This document shows positions 54,310 through 64,000 of a stretch of 64,000 bases of DNA, piece by piece (position 1 is the first letter of the stretch; every line of letters begins with the position of its first letter). This DNA comes from Phycisphaerae bacterium (lineage in GTDB: Bacteria; Planctomycetota; Phycisphaerae; UBA1845). Under the pieces are notes generated by a model. That model did not search any database and was not told the origin of the DNA. It saw nothing but the letters and a program-made list of their open reading frames with translations. The translations under genes and the position numbers were made by a program. Where the stretch lies: positions 1 to 64,000 of the forward strand of contig JAJDEB010000024.1 in the NCBI GenBank assembly GCA_029260015.1. The letters run 5' to 3'.

Positions 54310-55956
54310 GTGATGGCTCAAAACAAAAGAGCGATGCCGCGACCCCTGAATATCGAGACGCTCCAGGCGATTTCAACGATGGTTGCGCAGAAGCGAAGCG
54401 TTGGAGCGGTGCTGAATTCGATTGTGGGTCATTTGGTCGAACAACTGGATCTGGCGCTGGCCCGAGTCTGGCTTGTAAGGCCCGGAGACATCTGCACCGT
54501 CTGCCCGATGCGCGAAGAATGCCCGAACCGTGCTAAGTGCTTGCATCTGGTTGCGTCAGCACATCAACAGCGTGAACCCGACAGCGGTGACGAATGGCAT
54601 CGAAGCGACGGGTTCTATCGTCGTCTTCCCCTCGGCGTCCGACGCATCGGCCGGATTGGAAAGTCGGGCGAATCGCTGCACCTCTCGGATACAGTCGAAG
54701 ACGAGGAATGGGTCGCACGAAACAACTGGCTTCGCAAAGAAGGTGTGCGATCCTTCGTCGGTCATCCGCTCGTATTTGACGGCGAAAACCTAGGCGTTTT
54801 GGCCGTCTTCAGCCGCGCGGCCCTCAACGATCAAGAATTCACCTGGCTTCGTGCCTTCGCGGATCACGCTGCGGTCGCTATCGCCAACGCACGAGCGTTT
54901 GAAGAAATCGAAGAACTCAGGCACCGGATTGAGCTTGAGAACGCTTACCTGCGTGATGCGGTTGCTAGCGAGGGTTCATTCGGCGATGTCGTGGGTCAAT
55001 CGCCGCAAATCAAGGCGATCTTGGAACAGGCCCAACTCGTCGCGCCAACTGATGCCGCCGTACTCTTATTGGGCGAATCAGGAACCGGAAAGGAACTCAT
55101 CGCTCGCGAAATACATCGACTGAGCAAACGAAACGACGGCCCGCTGATCCGCGTCAATTGTGCTGCAATCCCAAGGGATCTCTACGAAAGTGAGTTCTTC
55201 GGCCACACGAAAGGCGCATTCTCTGGCGCCATAAGCGACCGGGCCGGGCGTTTCGAAGCCGCTGACGGCGGCACACTCTTATTGGATGAGGTTGGCGAGA
55301 TTCCTCTCGATCTTCAGAGCAAACTATTGCGCGTGCTTCAAGAGGGAACATTCGAGCGCGTAGGTGACGAGCGCCCCAGGCACGCCGATGTGCGAATCAT
55401 CGCTGCGACAAATCGGAATTTAGAGGCGGAAGTCCATGCCGGGAACTTCCGGCAGGACCTCTACTTCAGGCTGAACGTTTTTCCGATCAACATTCCGCCG
55501 TTGCGCGAACGCACCGACGACATCCCGGTGCTCGCCGACCACCTCCTCGGCGCCATTTGTCGAAAACTCAAACGACCCGTGCCGCGCCTTACGGAGGCCA
55601 ACGTGAATTCTCTTCAATCCTACGGGTGGCCTGGCAATGTGCGCGAGATGCAGAATGTCATCGAACGTGCTGTTATCGTTGACCACGGAAACACGCTTTC
55701 ATTCGATTTGCCCATGTCGGCTCGCAACACGGAGGCAATGGTCGAATCAAATCAGGCTACGGGTCCACCACCGAAGCAGATCATGACGGACCTCCAACTG
55801 AGACAACTGGAACGCGAAAACCTCCTTGTCGCGCTGCAGCACACCCAGTGGAAGCTATATGGCCCCGACGGTGCCGCAGCCCTGCTGGGAGTCAATCCCA
55901 CAACCTTAGCGTCTCGTTTGAAGAAGTTCGGATTGCAACGTCACCCAAACAATTGA
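54310..55956 (+). CDS. Sigma-54-dependent transcriptional activator with GAF sensor
   Basis: 548 residues (GTG 54310 or ATG 54313). The N-terminal GAF domain (about 15-200) carries four closely spaced cysteines, [16 protein letters not shown], which could hold a metal or Fe-S cluster. The AAA+ domain (about 225-460) has Walker A GESGTGKE, the sigma-54 contact loop GAFSGA (Ser for the usual Thr), Walker [13 protein letters not shown] and the R-finger region [13 protein letters not shown]. The C-terminus has a Fis-type helix-turn-helix ([20 protein letters not shown]). Without its sensor signal such activators are inactive. It should bind upstream of the sigma-54 promoter in the shared intergenic region and switch on the divergent cluster. 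Confidence 0.93.
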   Translation: MMAQNKRAMPRPLNIETLQAISTMVAQKRSVGAVLNSIVGHLVEQLDLALARVWLVRPGDICTVCPMREECPNRAKCLHLVASAHQQREPDSGDEWHRSDGFYRRLPLGVRRIGRIGKSGESLHLSDTVEDEEWVARNNWLRKEGVRSFVGHPLVFDGENLGVLAVFSRAALNDQEFTWLRAFADHAAVAIANARAFEEIEELRHRIELENAYLRDAVASEGSFGDVVGQSPQIKAILEQAQLVAPTDAAVLLLGESGTGKELIAREIHRLSKRNDGPLIRVNCAAIPRDLYESEFFGHTKGAFSGAISDRAGRFEAADGGTLLLDEVGEIPLDLQSKLLRVLQEGTFERVGDERPRHADVRIIAATNRNLEAEVHAGNFRQDLYFRLNVFPINIPPLRERTDDIPVLADHLLGAICRKLKRPVPRLTEANVNSLQSYGWPGNVREMQNVIERAVIVDHGNTLSFDLPMSARNTEAMVESNQATGPPPKQIMTDLQLRQLERENLLVALQHTQWKLYGPDGAAALLGVNPTTLASRLKKFGLQRHPNN

Positions 55957-56000
55957 GGCGCCGGTTGGCAGCTAAGACTTTGGCGATCGGCTTGCACGAA

Positions 56001-56270
56001 ATGAGGAGTATATTCTTAACTGAGCTGCTCAACATGTTGACCGTCGTTGCCGTCCTTGGCTCGGGCCTGACTGCCGGAATCTTCTGCGCATTCTCTACTT
56101 TTGTGATGAGGGCTCTAGGCCAACGGCCCCAACACGAGGGGATTGCTTCGATGCAAGCGATCAACATCACGGTTCTCAATCCGTAGTTCTTCGCCGTTCT
56201 TCTTTGGAAAGGTTGCGGATTGTGCCATCATCTGCATACTCCCGCATTCGAACACGACCGACCCTAGACG
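56001..56270 (+). pseudogene. Broken DUF1772 (anthrone oxygenase-like) membrane protein
   Basis: From ATG 56001 (or 56034) the product reads LLNMLTVVAVLGSGLTAGIFCAFSTFVMRALGQRP...MQAINITVLNP and then meets TAG at 56184. In DUF1772 proteins a Trp followed by FFAVFFG stands here. The bases after the stop encode FFAV in frame and then FFGK one frame over, so both a Trp-to-stop change and a frameshift are present. It lies just after the sigma-54 activator on the same strand. It is likely a decayed member of the same metabolic set. Confidence 0.7.
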
Positions 56271-56429
56271 CTTTTTTCTGTGTTAGAGGGCGCTATAAAG
56301 GCGGAAGCCCCGGCCAAGTTTCTAGTCTGGCATAGCCAATTGCCTCCCCCGAATTGCGTTTCTCCTATGTCGGGTTGCGAGCGAGACGACGATCGGCGTG
56401 TCATTGACTATTGAGGCGTGGATGTATGA
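56271..56429. other. Short intergenic region between the DUF1772 remnant and the lone kinase
   Basis: Nothing further seen; no clear terminator for the minus-strand kinase gene. Confidence 0.4.
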
Positions 56430-59400
56430 TTAGGGTGCGCGATTCAGCAACTTTGCACGTAACTCGTCAGCATTGCTTGCATTGCCACTTGCCTCATATA
56501 GATCAATTAAGTATCCGGTAACGCGCACGGTTTGCTCATGAGTTCCACCCAGTACGGTGTCCAGAATCATATGCGCTTCCACCAGTGCAACCACCGCCTC
56601 GTCGAATCGTTCTAGCGCAGCCAATGTTCGTCCATGTTTGCCAATGATGTTGCCACGCAACCAATGACTTTCGTCTAGCATCTTTCGTGCTCCGTCCGCA
56701 GCCCCCCTTGCGAGTTGCTCAGCTTCGACTGGCTTACCTAGCTCAATCATGATAAGGGCAAGATTACTTTGACTTGTAAGCGTATTGGCATGATCGTCGC
56801 CCAGAACTCTGCGATACCCCGCCAGGGCCTCGCGCAAGAGTGGCTCGGCTTCGGCGTGTCGTCCCTGATTCTGCAGGACAAAACCCAGATTATTGATCGC
56901 ACCCATTGTGCTGAAATGATCGTCGCCGAGCATCTCGCGGAACCCTGCGAGCGCCTGACGGATAAGCGGCTCGGCCTCGGCGTACTTGCTTTGGGACTGT
57001 AGATGCGTGCCCATGTTGTTGATCGATTGTAGCGTATCTGGATGGTTGGGTCCGAGCACCCTACGACGCCCCTCCAACGCTTCAGAGTAGTAGGGTTCAG
57101 CTTCGGAATGCCTGCCTTGAGATCTTAATATGTAGCCCATTCCGTTTATTGATCCCAACGTGGCTGGGTGATCATCACCAAGTACCCGGCGACGTGTTTC
57201 CAATGCTTTGCGGTAGTATGGTTCAGCTTGGGAGAATCTGCCCTGGAATTGCAAGAGAAGTCCAATGCGGGTGGTCGACTGCACCGTGTTCAGATGATCG
57301 TCCCCAAGGGTTCGACGATTGGTCTCCAGCGCTTCGTGGTAGTAAGTCTCAGCATCGGTAAGGTTTCCTTGTGAATGCAGCACAAGACCGATGCCTTCAA
57401 TCGATGCCAGAGTCGTCGTATGATCGTTACCGAGTACTCTGCGCCCAGTCTCCAGCGATTCACGAAAGTACGACTCGGCCTCGTCGAGTCTGCCCTGAGA
57501 TTGCAGGAGTGCCCCTACGTTGTTGATCGACAGAAGCGTGTCGGGATGTTCATCCCCGTAAACTCGACGTTTAATTTCGAGTGATTCCCGAAAGTAGGTT
57601 TCGGCCTCGTCGAATTTGCCCTGGGATTTCAAGAGAACCCCCATGTTGTTGATCGATGCCAAGGTCCTCGGATGGTCGTCGCCATGGACTCTGCGTTTCG
57701 CTTCCAGAACCTTATAGTAATACGGCTCGGCTTCGTCGAGCTTGCCCCGCGAATGGAGCAGTGCCCCAAGGTTGCTCATCGAAACAAGCGAATCGGCATG
57801 ATCATCACCGAATACTCGACGTCTAGTGCCTAGTGCTTCACGATAGAGAAGTTCGGCCTCAATAAACTTGCCTTGAACTTTCTTCAAATAGCCCATGTTG
57901 TTGATTGAGATTAGTGTTTCGGCATGATCGTTGCCGAAGACTCGACGCTTGGTCTCCAGCGCCTCGTCATAATACGGCTCGGCTTCAACAATCTTCCCCT
58001 GGGACTGTATGAGTACACCCATGCGAGTGATTGATCGAAGCGTGTCCGGGTCGTCGTCTCCCAATTCCTCTCGCCGTGTTCGTAGGCATGCTCTCTGAAC
58101 TGGCACTGCGGCTTCATAGAGTCCGATGCCATGATACGTGTCGGCGACAGTTTGTTGGAGTAACGCGCGAACCAACGGCTGATCATCGAAGTCTCGATCG
58201 ATGGTCTCGATGGCACGCGATAACACGTGCTGGTCTACGACATTCAAGGCCAAGTTCGTCGCATTGACATCGGCGAGTAAAGCGTCCAATGAAGCGCGGG
58301 CCTCGTCGACGTCCTGCTCGGAATAGTTGCTGGAATCCAACGCCTTCTTGATACTGTCGCGCAGGTCAGCGAAAATACCCTGACCCATCTCTTGAGCATT
58401 AATGCCGCTTAGCATCGATGCCTGAAACTCCGTAACCCGCTCCAGCTCTTCCGCGCGCTGTTGGGTGATTTTTCGGGCGAGCGCTTCTGCGTCCCGCGCA
58501 TCGGATGCGATCTTTGCCTGCCGAGTCGCTTCATGCTCTCGCTCCTCCGCCAGACCGAGCGCCGACTGTGTTTGCTCCTTGGCCTCGCGTTCAGCGTCGC
58601 GCGCATCGACTGCCGCTAGCAAGCTCCATGTCGTGCCAGTGATCCCTGCCAGCAAGACCACCAGCACGGCACTAACGGCAATCACACCGAGACGATTTCG
58701 TCGAACGAACTTACTCACGCGATAGCCGACAGTCGGCGGGCCGGCGGCCACCGGCTGTTTGGCCAGGTGCCGTTGGATGTCGGCGGCAAGATCGGAAGCG
58801 GAGTCATAGCGGCGCGCACGGTCCTTCTCAAGCGCCTTCATGGTGACCCAGTCAAGGTCACCGCGCAGCAATCGATTAAGAGCTCGCGGATCGACACCGC
58901 GATTGCAGGCCGCCTCGGAGGTGCTTTGGGCAGTCATGCCGGTCAACTGGGTTTCGGGCGCATGACCGGTAGCGCTGAGCTTAGTGCTGGGTTTGGGCGG
59001 ATCGACCTCCCGGATGATTCGCTGCATTGCGGCGAAGCCGACACTGCGCAATGACTCCGGATCGAATGGAAGCGTGCCGGTAAGCAACTCGTACAAGAGA
59101 ACGCCGAGCGAGTAGACGTCGGTACGGGTGTCAATGTCAATCGCGGCCGCCTCGGCCTGTTCGGGGCTCATGTATGCTGGAGTACCGATCAACCGACCCT
59201 GCTCTGTAAACATCGTCTTCTCGGTAAGGCGCTGATCGGTCGCCTTGGCCAAGCCGAAGTCGATCACCTTGGGTACGGCCTTGCCGTCTTGGTACATGAC
59301 GAGGACATTCGACGGCTTGATGTCGCGGTGAATGATTCCTTTTTGGTGGGCATGTTGGATGGCTTGGCAGACTTGAATGAACAAGCCTAACCGCTCCGTC

Positions 59401-59762
59401 AGCGGAAGCTTAAGTTTGTTGCAATAGGCCGTGATCGGTTCACCGGGAACGTATTCCATTACGAAGTACGGACGACCTTGCTCGGTCGCGCCGGCGTCGT
59501 GGACTATCGCAACGTTGGGGTGATTCATTAGCGCAAGGGCTTGCCGCTCGGACTCAAAACGAGCGATTAACTCGTGCGTGTCCATTCCGAGCTTGATGAG
59601 TTTCAAAGCGACACGGCGGCGTACGGGCTCGGTTTGTTCGGCCAAGTACACGGTGCCCATACCGCCTTCGCCAAGGACCTCGAGGATTCGATATGGACCG
59701 ATTCGTTCGAGATTGGGAGCGGAATCAGGAAAACTCGAGAGCGTCGATTCGTTTTCGGACAT
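56430..59762 (-). CDS. Lone Ser/Thr kinase with about eleven highly similar TPRs
   Basis: 1110 residues. Unlike the module kinases it lacks the N-terminal helical segment and has no sigma factor beside it. The kinase domain (about 20-300) has [29 protein letters not shown] (about 143), DFGLA and [11 protein letters not shown] membrane helix lies at about 355-378 ([18 protein letters not shown]), followed by a charged coiled coil (about 380-450). TPRs occupy about 545-1085. Eleven consecutive units are exactly 42 residues long with a fixed SINNMG...[24 protein letters not shown] pattern, the kinesin-light-chain type. All catalytic residues are intact. Signal and target unknown. Confidence 0.93.
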   Translation of the reverse strand: MSENESTLSSFPDSAPNLERIGPYRILEVLGEGGMGTVYLAEQTEPVRRRVALKLIKLGMDTHELIARFESERQALALMNHPNVAIVHDAGATEQGRPYFVMEYVPGEPITAYCNKLKLPLTERLGLFIQVCQAIQHAHQKGIIHRDIKPSNVLVMYQDGKAVPKVIDFGLAKATDQRLTEKTMFTEQGRLIGTPAYMSPEQAEAAAIDIDTRTDVYSLGVLLYELLTGTLPFDPESLRSVGFAAMQRIIREVDPPKPSTKLSATGHAPETQLTGMTAQSTSEAACNRGVDPRALNRLLRGDLDWVTMKALEKDRARRYDSASDLAADIQRHLAKQPVAAGPPTVGYRVSKFVRRNRLGVIAVSAVLVVLLAGITGTTWSLLAAVDARDAEREAKEQTQSALGLAEEREHEATRQAKIASDARDAEALARKITQQRAEELERVTEFQASMLSGINAQEMGQGIFADLRDSIKKALDSSNYSEQDVDEARASLDALLADVNATNLALNVVDQHVLSRAIETIDRDFDDQPLVRALLQQTVADTYHGIGLYEAAVPVQRACLRTRREELGDDDPDTLRSITRMGVLIQSQGKIVEAEPYYDEALETKRRVFGNDHAETLISINNMGYLKKVQGKFIEAELLYREALGTRRRVFGDDHADSLVSMSNLGALLHSRGKLDEAEPYYYKVLEAKRRVHGDDHPRTLASINNMGVLLKSQGKFDEAETYFRESLEIKRRVYGDEHPDTLLSINNVGALLQSQGRLDEAESYFRESLETGRRVLGNDHTTTLASIEGIGLVLHSQGNLTDAETYYHEALETNRRTLGDDHLNTVQSTTRIGLLLQFQGRFSQAEPYYRKALETRRRVLGDDHPATLGSINGMGYILRSQGRHSEAEPYYSEALEGRRRVLGPNHPDTLQSINNMGTHLQSQSKYAEAEPLIRQALAGFREMLGDDHFSTMGAINNLGFVLQNQGRHAEAEPLLREALAGYRRVLGDDHANTLTSQSNLALIMIELGKPVEAEQLARGAADGARKMLDESHWLRGNIIGKHGRTLAALERFDEAVVALVEAHMILDTVLGGTHEQTVRVTGYLIDLYEASGNASNADELRAKLLNRAP
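56700..58060 (-). repeat. 126-bp tandem repeats encoding the TPR array
   Basis: About eleven units of 126 bases within the lone kinase gene, visible at DNA level through recurring words such as GATCATCACC and TTCCAGCGCTT on the plus strand. The close similarity suggests recent tandem duplication or gene conversion and makes the array prone to length change. Confidence 0.75.
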
Positions 59763-60007
59763 CGCAAGCCTTTTGTCAGCAGAATAATATAGTACCGGAC
59801 TTTCTCCCTTGCGTGTACTACGCTCGCGAACCAGCCGGATACCGTACCGAGACGGAGCTCGGGTTCAAAGCCTATACTCACTGTTACGCTCTTATCATGT
59901 TCAAATCGAGAATTCGTCTGCGACTGGGCAGCGCCTGGCGAACACCCATCGCCCCCTCTCGCCGGCGGCCCAGCGAAGCGTGGCGGTTCGGTGTCTCTCA
60001 TCTTGCC
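59763..60007. other. Intergenic region upstream of the lone kinase
   Basis: About 245 bases that should contain the minus-strand promoter of the kinase gene and the end of the lipase transcript. No box pair or hairpin I can defend. Confidence 0.4.
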
Positions 60008-61453
60008 TTACAGTTCTAGAAGTAGAAACAGCACGTTGTCTGCAAATGCAGCGTCTTGAGTCATGCCCAAGTGACTCTTGAACAAGAACTGCACGCTTTG
60101 CCACTCTATCGGTGAGCGAAGTCGAGGCGACCACGCACCGTCAAGCCGCTCGTCCATCAGTGTACTCGCACGGGTTACAGTTCCGTCACCCGGTTGATAA
60201 TCGACTATCTTGAATTGCCCTGTTTTAAGGTCGCTCACTCCTTGAGCCGCCGTGGCAATCGCGTCCCCTGCAAATAAGTGAATACGCAGATTCGGCGGCT
60301 GTGGCGCGGGTCGATCAATCGCCTCAAAAAATCTCCGCGCTCGCCGTAAACATTTGTGAAGATGATCCAATGCGATCGCGTTTCGACGGTCTGCCGATTC
60401 GTTTTCTGGAAGAAGTTTCCGCAGCGAAGTATCAGCATCGGGGTTGGCGAGACCCCATCGATTCTCTTTCCAAACATTGACATCGAGAAAGTCTATCGGT
60501 TCTGCATCACGTTGCGTAACGACCGCACGATGGCGGGGTCTTGGAAGGAGTTGATAGATCGCGGGCATGGTCCCTAACGCAACGGAAGAGTACTTGGGAA
60601 TAAATGGGGCAAAGCTCCGACCATTGATTAAATATTCAAGCGAGTCGATCGCCCCGGCATTTGGCGTACCGACCAGGATCGCGTTGTCAACGAATTTCGC
60701 GCCAGCCCATGTCGGGACTGCGATCGTTCCGTTCTCCGGTAGGTCGGCGTCACCGTATCGCAAGAAATAGCGCGCGACCAATCCACCCATTGAGTGTGCG
60801 ACAATATCGAATTTAACGTCCTGATTAATCACGCCATAGCGCTCTTGAAGCTCGCTGGTTACATACGCCCGTTTCTGAAGAATGAATTCGTGCAATCTAC
60901 GCGCGTTTTCGACGTTGTCTCGCCGCCAGTCGTAATCGAATTGAAAGCACGTGTAATGATCATTGCCGTAGTCAATTGCTCCAGATTGACCAAGCAGTTC
61001 ATCACGGTATCCTCCAACGCCCAAAGTCAGCAGAATGTCGCGATAAGCCTTGAGAGAAACCGGAAGGCCCAACAGGTTAATATCGACCTGATCCAACGAC
61101 CCGGCAGGCGAAACACCGTCACGCAGCTCCGCTAAGGGTGTTCCTAATTGCATGGGTAATGAGAACAGCCGAATTCCCTCATGTGTTTGTTGATTAGCAT
61201 ATTGGCCGGAAAAAGCCCCCCAGACAATTGTCTTTGTTTCGCTATCAGTGAGTTTGGACCCCATGATCCCCGGTATCACAATGACGGGGTTGCGAAAGGC
61301 ATCGTGGTGCGTCGCCGCGCGATTGTAGATTCGCGATAGCTCCGATGAGCGACCGCGACAGCCCGCACCCGCGACGAGAAGTAATAATGCAATCGTAAAC
61401 TGAATAGTTCGATCAACCTGTCGCGTTCGGAAGTAACTCGGTTCTCTTGACAT
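60008..61453 (-). CDS. LCAT-like lipase/acyltransferase lipoprotein
   Basis: 481 residues with a lipoprotein signal (TIALLLLVAGAGC). The alpha/beta-hydrolase core starts VIVIPGIMGSKL, as in lecithin:cholesterol acyltransferase-type enzymes. The catalytic Ser is in VAHSMGGLVARYFL, the probable Asp in GDGTVTRA and the His in SHLGMT near the C-terminus. It probably cleaves or transfers acyl chains on lipids at the cell surface. It stands alone, with gaps on both sides. Confidence 0.87.
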   Translation of the reverse strand: MSREPSYFRTRQVDRTIQFTIALLLLVAGAGCRGRSSELSRIYNRAATHHDAFRNPVIVIPGIMGSKLTDSETKTIVWGAFSGQYANQQTHEGIRLFSLPMQLGTPLAELRDGVSPAGSLDQVDINLLGLPVSLKAYRDILLTLGVGGYRDELLGQSGAIDYGNDHYTCFQFDYDWRRDNVENARRLHEFILQKRAYVTSELQERYGVINQDVKFDIVAHSMGGLVARYFLRYGDADLPENGTIAVPTWAGAKFVDNAILVGTPNAGAIDSLEYLINGRSFAPFIPKYSSVALGTMPAIYQLLPRPRHRAVVTQRDAEPIDFLDVNVWKENRWGLANPDADTSLRKLLPENESADRRNAIALDHLHKCLRRARRFFEAIDRPAPQPPNLRIHLFAGDAIATAAQGVSDLKTGQFKIVDYQPGDGTVTRASTLMDERLDGAWSPRLRSPIEWQSVQFLFKSHLGMTQDAAFADNVLFLLLEL

Positions 61454-61752
61454 GAAGAATTCTCTGAAATGGTCCAGTGATTCAGGATTCGAATAGCATT
61501 AAGCAGAATTGTCGCCGTGAATAAGCCACAATACGAAATACCGAACGACAACCGGCCAGATTCTTCGCGATTAGCTAGATTCAAATCAGATCCACGCACC
61601 TTAGAAAGATCGGATTGCGGCGCGTTACGTCATCCGCCAGCATGAATTGGCAGTCCTTGTAATCGAAGTGACTGCGCGTCTGCGCCCAGACTGAACGAAT
61701 CTCTGAATCCAAGAGATCAGACGCTGAATAGTGCTGGCCGATTTTGTTTTGA
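61454..61752. other. Intergenic region between malic enzyme and lipase genes
   Basis: About 300 bases with no supported gene. A minus-strand frame (61581-61790) overlaps the malic enzyme end and has no family features. Confidence 0.4.
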
Positions 61753-62925
61753 TCATTTGCTCGCCGCTGCTGCAACTGCGGTCGCGACATTAACCGCTAC
61801 GCTGGTGTCCAATGGATCGGGAAGAATCCGGTCCGCCGTTGGCGATTCGATGGTTTCTGCGAGTGCCAATGCGGCGGCCATCTTCATTGACTCGGTGATG
61901 CGCGGTGCTCTCGCGTCGAGGGCGCCGCGAAAGATACCTGGAAATGCAAGAAGGTTGTTGACCTGATTTGGAAAGTCGCTGCGACCCGTACCGATGACGG
62001 CGGCGCCCGCAGTTCTTGCATCATCGGGCATGATCTCAGGATCTGGGTTGGCCATTGCTAGGATGATCGGTTTCTCGGCCATGCTCTGCACCATTTCGGG
62101 CTTGAGCAATCCGCCTTTTGAAACGCCGATGAATGCGTCGGCGCCCTCCAAAGCATCGGCAAGGTAGCCGCTTCGGTTCTCAAGGTTGGAAAATGCGAGA
62201 AGTTCGGTTTTGTAGCGATTCAGATTGTCACGATCGCGTGAAATGATACCACGCGAATCGCAGACAAGGACGTCTCGCACACTAACGCAATAGTCGACCG
62301 AATGGCCGACGCAGCGCAGTAGTTTTGCGATTGCAGTACCGGCAGCGCCTGCCCCGCTGATGACGACGCGCATATTAAATACCATCTTACCGACGACGCG
62401 GGCGGCGTTCATTAGCGCCGCGAGCAGAACCACAGCGGTGCCATGCTGGTCATCGTGAAACACGGGTATGCCGATATCCTGCAACGCAGCCTCGACCTCG
62501 AAGCAGCGTGGTGCAGCGATGTCTTCGAGGTTGATGCCACCGAAGGTCGGCGCGACGGCGCGGACGAAAGCGATGAGCGCTTCAGGCGTTGCGACGTCTA
62601 CCACCAGCGGGATTGCATCAACGTCGGCGAATTGTTTGAACAGGATTGCCTTGCCTTCCATGACCGGCATGGCAGCGGCGGGGCCTATGTTGCCGAGTCC
62701 GAGGACCGCAGTGCCATCGCTAATGACGCCAACCGTGTTTCCACGAATTGTAAGCGTGTGGCTGAGGTCGGGATTCTCAGCGATGGCGTCACAGGGTGTT
62801 GCCACACCGGGCGTGTAAGCGACGGACAAATCGTCGCGGCTGGCGAGCGGCACCTTGGACGCGATCTCGAGTTTGCCTCTGTGCTTGCGATGCATTTCTA
62901 ACGACTGCCGGCCGTAGTCGGTCAT
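61753..62925 (-). CDS. Malic enzyme (malate dehydrogenase, decarboxylating)
   Basis: 390 residues from ATG 62925, which has GGAG upstream; the frame is open to 62985. It oxidatively decarboxylates malate to pyruvate with NAD(P). Motifs: VAYTPGVATPC near the N-terminus, SDGTAVLGLGNIGPAAAMPVMEGK, the metal-binding GINLEDIAAPRCF, FHDDQHGTAVV and the Rossmann loop GAGAAGTAIAKLL. The size matches the short bacterial form; the phosphotransacetylase-like tail of MaeB is absent. Cofactor preference cannot be settled by eye. Confidence 0.95.
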   Translation of the reverse strand: MTDYGRQSLEMHRKHRGKLEIASKVPLASRDDLSVAYTPGVATPCDAIAENPDLSHTLTIRGNTVGVISDGTAVLGLGNIGPAAAMPVMEGKAILFKQFADVDAIPLVVDVATPEALIAFVRAVAPTFGGINLEDIAAPRCFEVEAALQDIGIPVFHDDQHGTAVVLLAALMNAARVVGKMVFNMRVVISGAGAAGTAIAKLLRCVGHSVDYCVSVRDVLVCDSRGIISRDRDNLNRYKTELLAFSNLENRSGYLADALEGADAFIGVSKGGLLKPEMVQSMAEKPIILAMANPDPEIMPDDARTAGAAVIGTGRSDFPNQVNNLLAFPGIFRGALDARAPRITESMKMAAALALAETIESPTADRILPDPLDTSVAVNVATAVAAAASK

Positions 62926-63262
62926 GAATTTCTCCGCTGAGAATAACGAGCGTGCATAGTAGAGCATGGTCGCAGGTGGAAGCAATTACACCGACCGCGA
63001 TCTACGGGTGACTGCCGCATTTCGAGTGCCAATCCCCTTCCCCCTTCAATCACCCGGGTCCGAATCCCCGTGTACCATTGCAGTCCAATTGAGCGGGCGT
63101 CTACAATTCGAACTCACCCTGATTGGACCTACGCAAGTCGCATTCATCTTTAGTCATCTCGGGTCATTAAGAATTAAAGGTGACCCGGTTACCGATTGAG
63201 TGCAGGAACGTCGTTCTTAAGAATCTCGCGAATATTGTGAGGAGCCAAGCTGCTGCTAATAA
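62926..63262. other. Intergenic region with a 7-bp inverted repeat
   Basis: About 340 bases. CGGGTCA (63160-63166) and TGACCCG (63181-63187) form a perfect stem with a 14-base AT-rich loop, possibly the end of the P460 transcript. No T-run follows. No gene seen. Confidence 0.45.
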
Positions 63263-64000
63263 TCATTTGAGTGGGAAGCTGGTCAATACGAAATCGCTGC
63301 CGGATGAGTGGCAACCGTAGCACATTGCGACACCGTTGCCCCGCGCAACATAGTCACTTGGATCGCTGGTATTGGTCGTTTCATACCAAAACCAGCCGTC
63401 GCCTCCGGCGCTATCGTCCGCCGTTTTCAGCATGACCGCCCAGCCATCAAGCTGCCCTTCCTTGCTAAACATCTCTTTCACTGACACAGCACCCTTAGGA
63501 AGGGCTTTCTTGCCGGTCTTGAATGCGTCGCTCATCACCGCGTTCATGTAGACTTTTACGGGCGAGCCAAACCGGGAATGTGGGCCGGCTGAGGGGTGCG
63601 TTTCAGATTCTGAAGCCGCGAAACCTTTGTATTTCCCAGCGACGAGATACTTGTGAAGGTCTTCGATCCCGGTCGGTATTTCTCCGAGGGCGCCTACTGG
63701 AGTTTCAGCGCTCGGCTTCCGGGCGATTCCGGCGGCCATGGCGAACCGGCGGATCCCAGCCTTACACTCCTCGCAGGTCGTTCCGTCGTGCGACGTGTGA
63801 CCTGCCTCGGCCGAACGAGCCGCACCCCGTTTCGCCTCTCGTAGCACCGGATAATACTGGGTGAATACGAAATCATCGGCGGCTGAGTTCGCGTGGCAGG
63901 CGTTGCACGACTGCGCGGGGAATGCCTTGGCTTTGTCAGCTAATGGATACTCGTGGCCGAAACTGAAATATGCCCAATTGCCCGGCTCGTCCTTGAAGCG
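63263..64000 (-). CDS. Tandem cytochrome P460-domain protein, 5' end outside the window
   Basis: The frame is open through the window edge, so the gene is partial (246 codons seen). Two copies of a haem-binding end are visible. The first is CNACHANSAADDFVFTQYYP near the start of the visible part; the second is CYGCHSSGSDFVLTSFP at the C-terminus. Each CxxCH binds a c-type haem and is followed by the conserved DFV(F/L)T of cytochrome P460 proteins. Between them lie a P460-type domain (HKYLVAGKYKGF, SPVKVYMNAVM, WAVMLK, WFWYET) and a separate CEECK. P460 proteins oxidise hydroxylamine or detoxify nitrogen oxides. A periplasmic location is expected because haem c is attached there. Which substrate it uses is unknown. 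Confidence 0.85.
   Translation of the reverse strand, partial: RFKDEPGNWAYFSFGHEYPLADKAKAFPAQSCNACHANSAADDFVFTQYYPVLREAKRGAARSAEAGHTSHDGTTCEECKAGIRRFAMAAGIARKPSAETPVGALGEIPTGIEDLHKYLVAGKYKGFAASESETHPSAGPHSRFGSPVKVYMNAVMSDAFKTGKKALPKGAVSVKEMFSKEGQLDGWAVMLKTADDSAGGDGWFWYETTNTSDPSDYVARGNGVAMCYGCHSSGSDFVLTSFPLK

Noticed and set aside
56700..58060. CRISPR-like array from the regular spacing
   Set aside because: The repeats are coding, 126 bp long and without unique spacers; they are TPR codons.
61581..61790. 69-codon minus-strand frame overlapping the malic enzyme end
   Set aside because: No family features and no ribosome-binding site; overlaps a strong gene.

Overview
The window looks like the chromosome of a planctomycete (Planctomycetota, possibly Phycisphaerae; the class is an inference). 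The evidence is repeated pairs of an ECF sigma factor followed by a membrane-anchored Ser/Thr kinase with TPR repeats, exported proteins ending in PEP-CTERM tails or Asp-rich dockerin-like pairs, FG-GAP and thrombospondin-3 repeats, and tandem lipoproteins with Asn-rich linkers. No rRNA, complete tRNA, CRISPR array, integrase or replication gene was seen.

Layout. (1) 0.2-11.8 kb is a copper/heavy-metal block. A Cus-type RND exporter (outer-membrane protein, adaptor, pump) and a triple-YHS exported protein lie on the minus strand. Divergent from them are a CsoR-type repressor, an HMA-MauE membrane protein and an ECF sigma/zinc-finger anti-sigma pair. (2) 12.8-14.5 kb holds an AarF/UbiB kinase. 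(3) 14.8-15.9 kb is an intact IS630-family element that landed in the stop codon of the next gene. (4) 15.9-48.8 kb is a stretch rich in secreted proteins. It holds four ECF-kinase operons, and each one diverges from a gene for an exported protein (PEP-CTERM, dockerin or lipoprotein). The stretch also carries a kinase N-terminal remnant, IS701-like and IS5-like remnants and several dispersed repeats. (5) 49.6-56.2 kb is a six-gene minus-strand oxidoreductase/hydrolase cluster. A near-consensus sigma-54 promoter lies in front of it, the GAF/AAA+ sigma-54 activator diverges from it, and a broken DUF1772 gene follows. (6) 56.4-64 kb has a lone TPR kinase with about eleven near-identical 42-residue repeats, an LCAT-like lipase lipoprotein, a malic enzyme and the end of a tandem cytochrome P460 protein.

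Two patterns stand out. The first is the repeated divergent unit of exported protein <- intergenic region -> ECF sigma -> TPR kinase. This suggests self-contained signalling modules, each acting on its own surface protein. The second is a 15-bp sequence, CCTGCGGGCTATGAA, present four times in one orientation (31835, 41769, 42144, 49144). Each copy sits exactly at the edge of a dispersed repeat. At 49117-49158 it is joined to the 3' half of a tRNA-Met(CAT) gene, so it looks like the core of a tyrosine-recombinase attachment site. The intervals between copies carry whole exported-protein/ECF/kinase modules, so these modules may have moved as cassettes.

All calls come from reading the sequence and translations; no database search was run.
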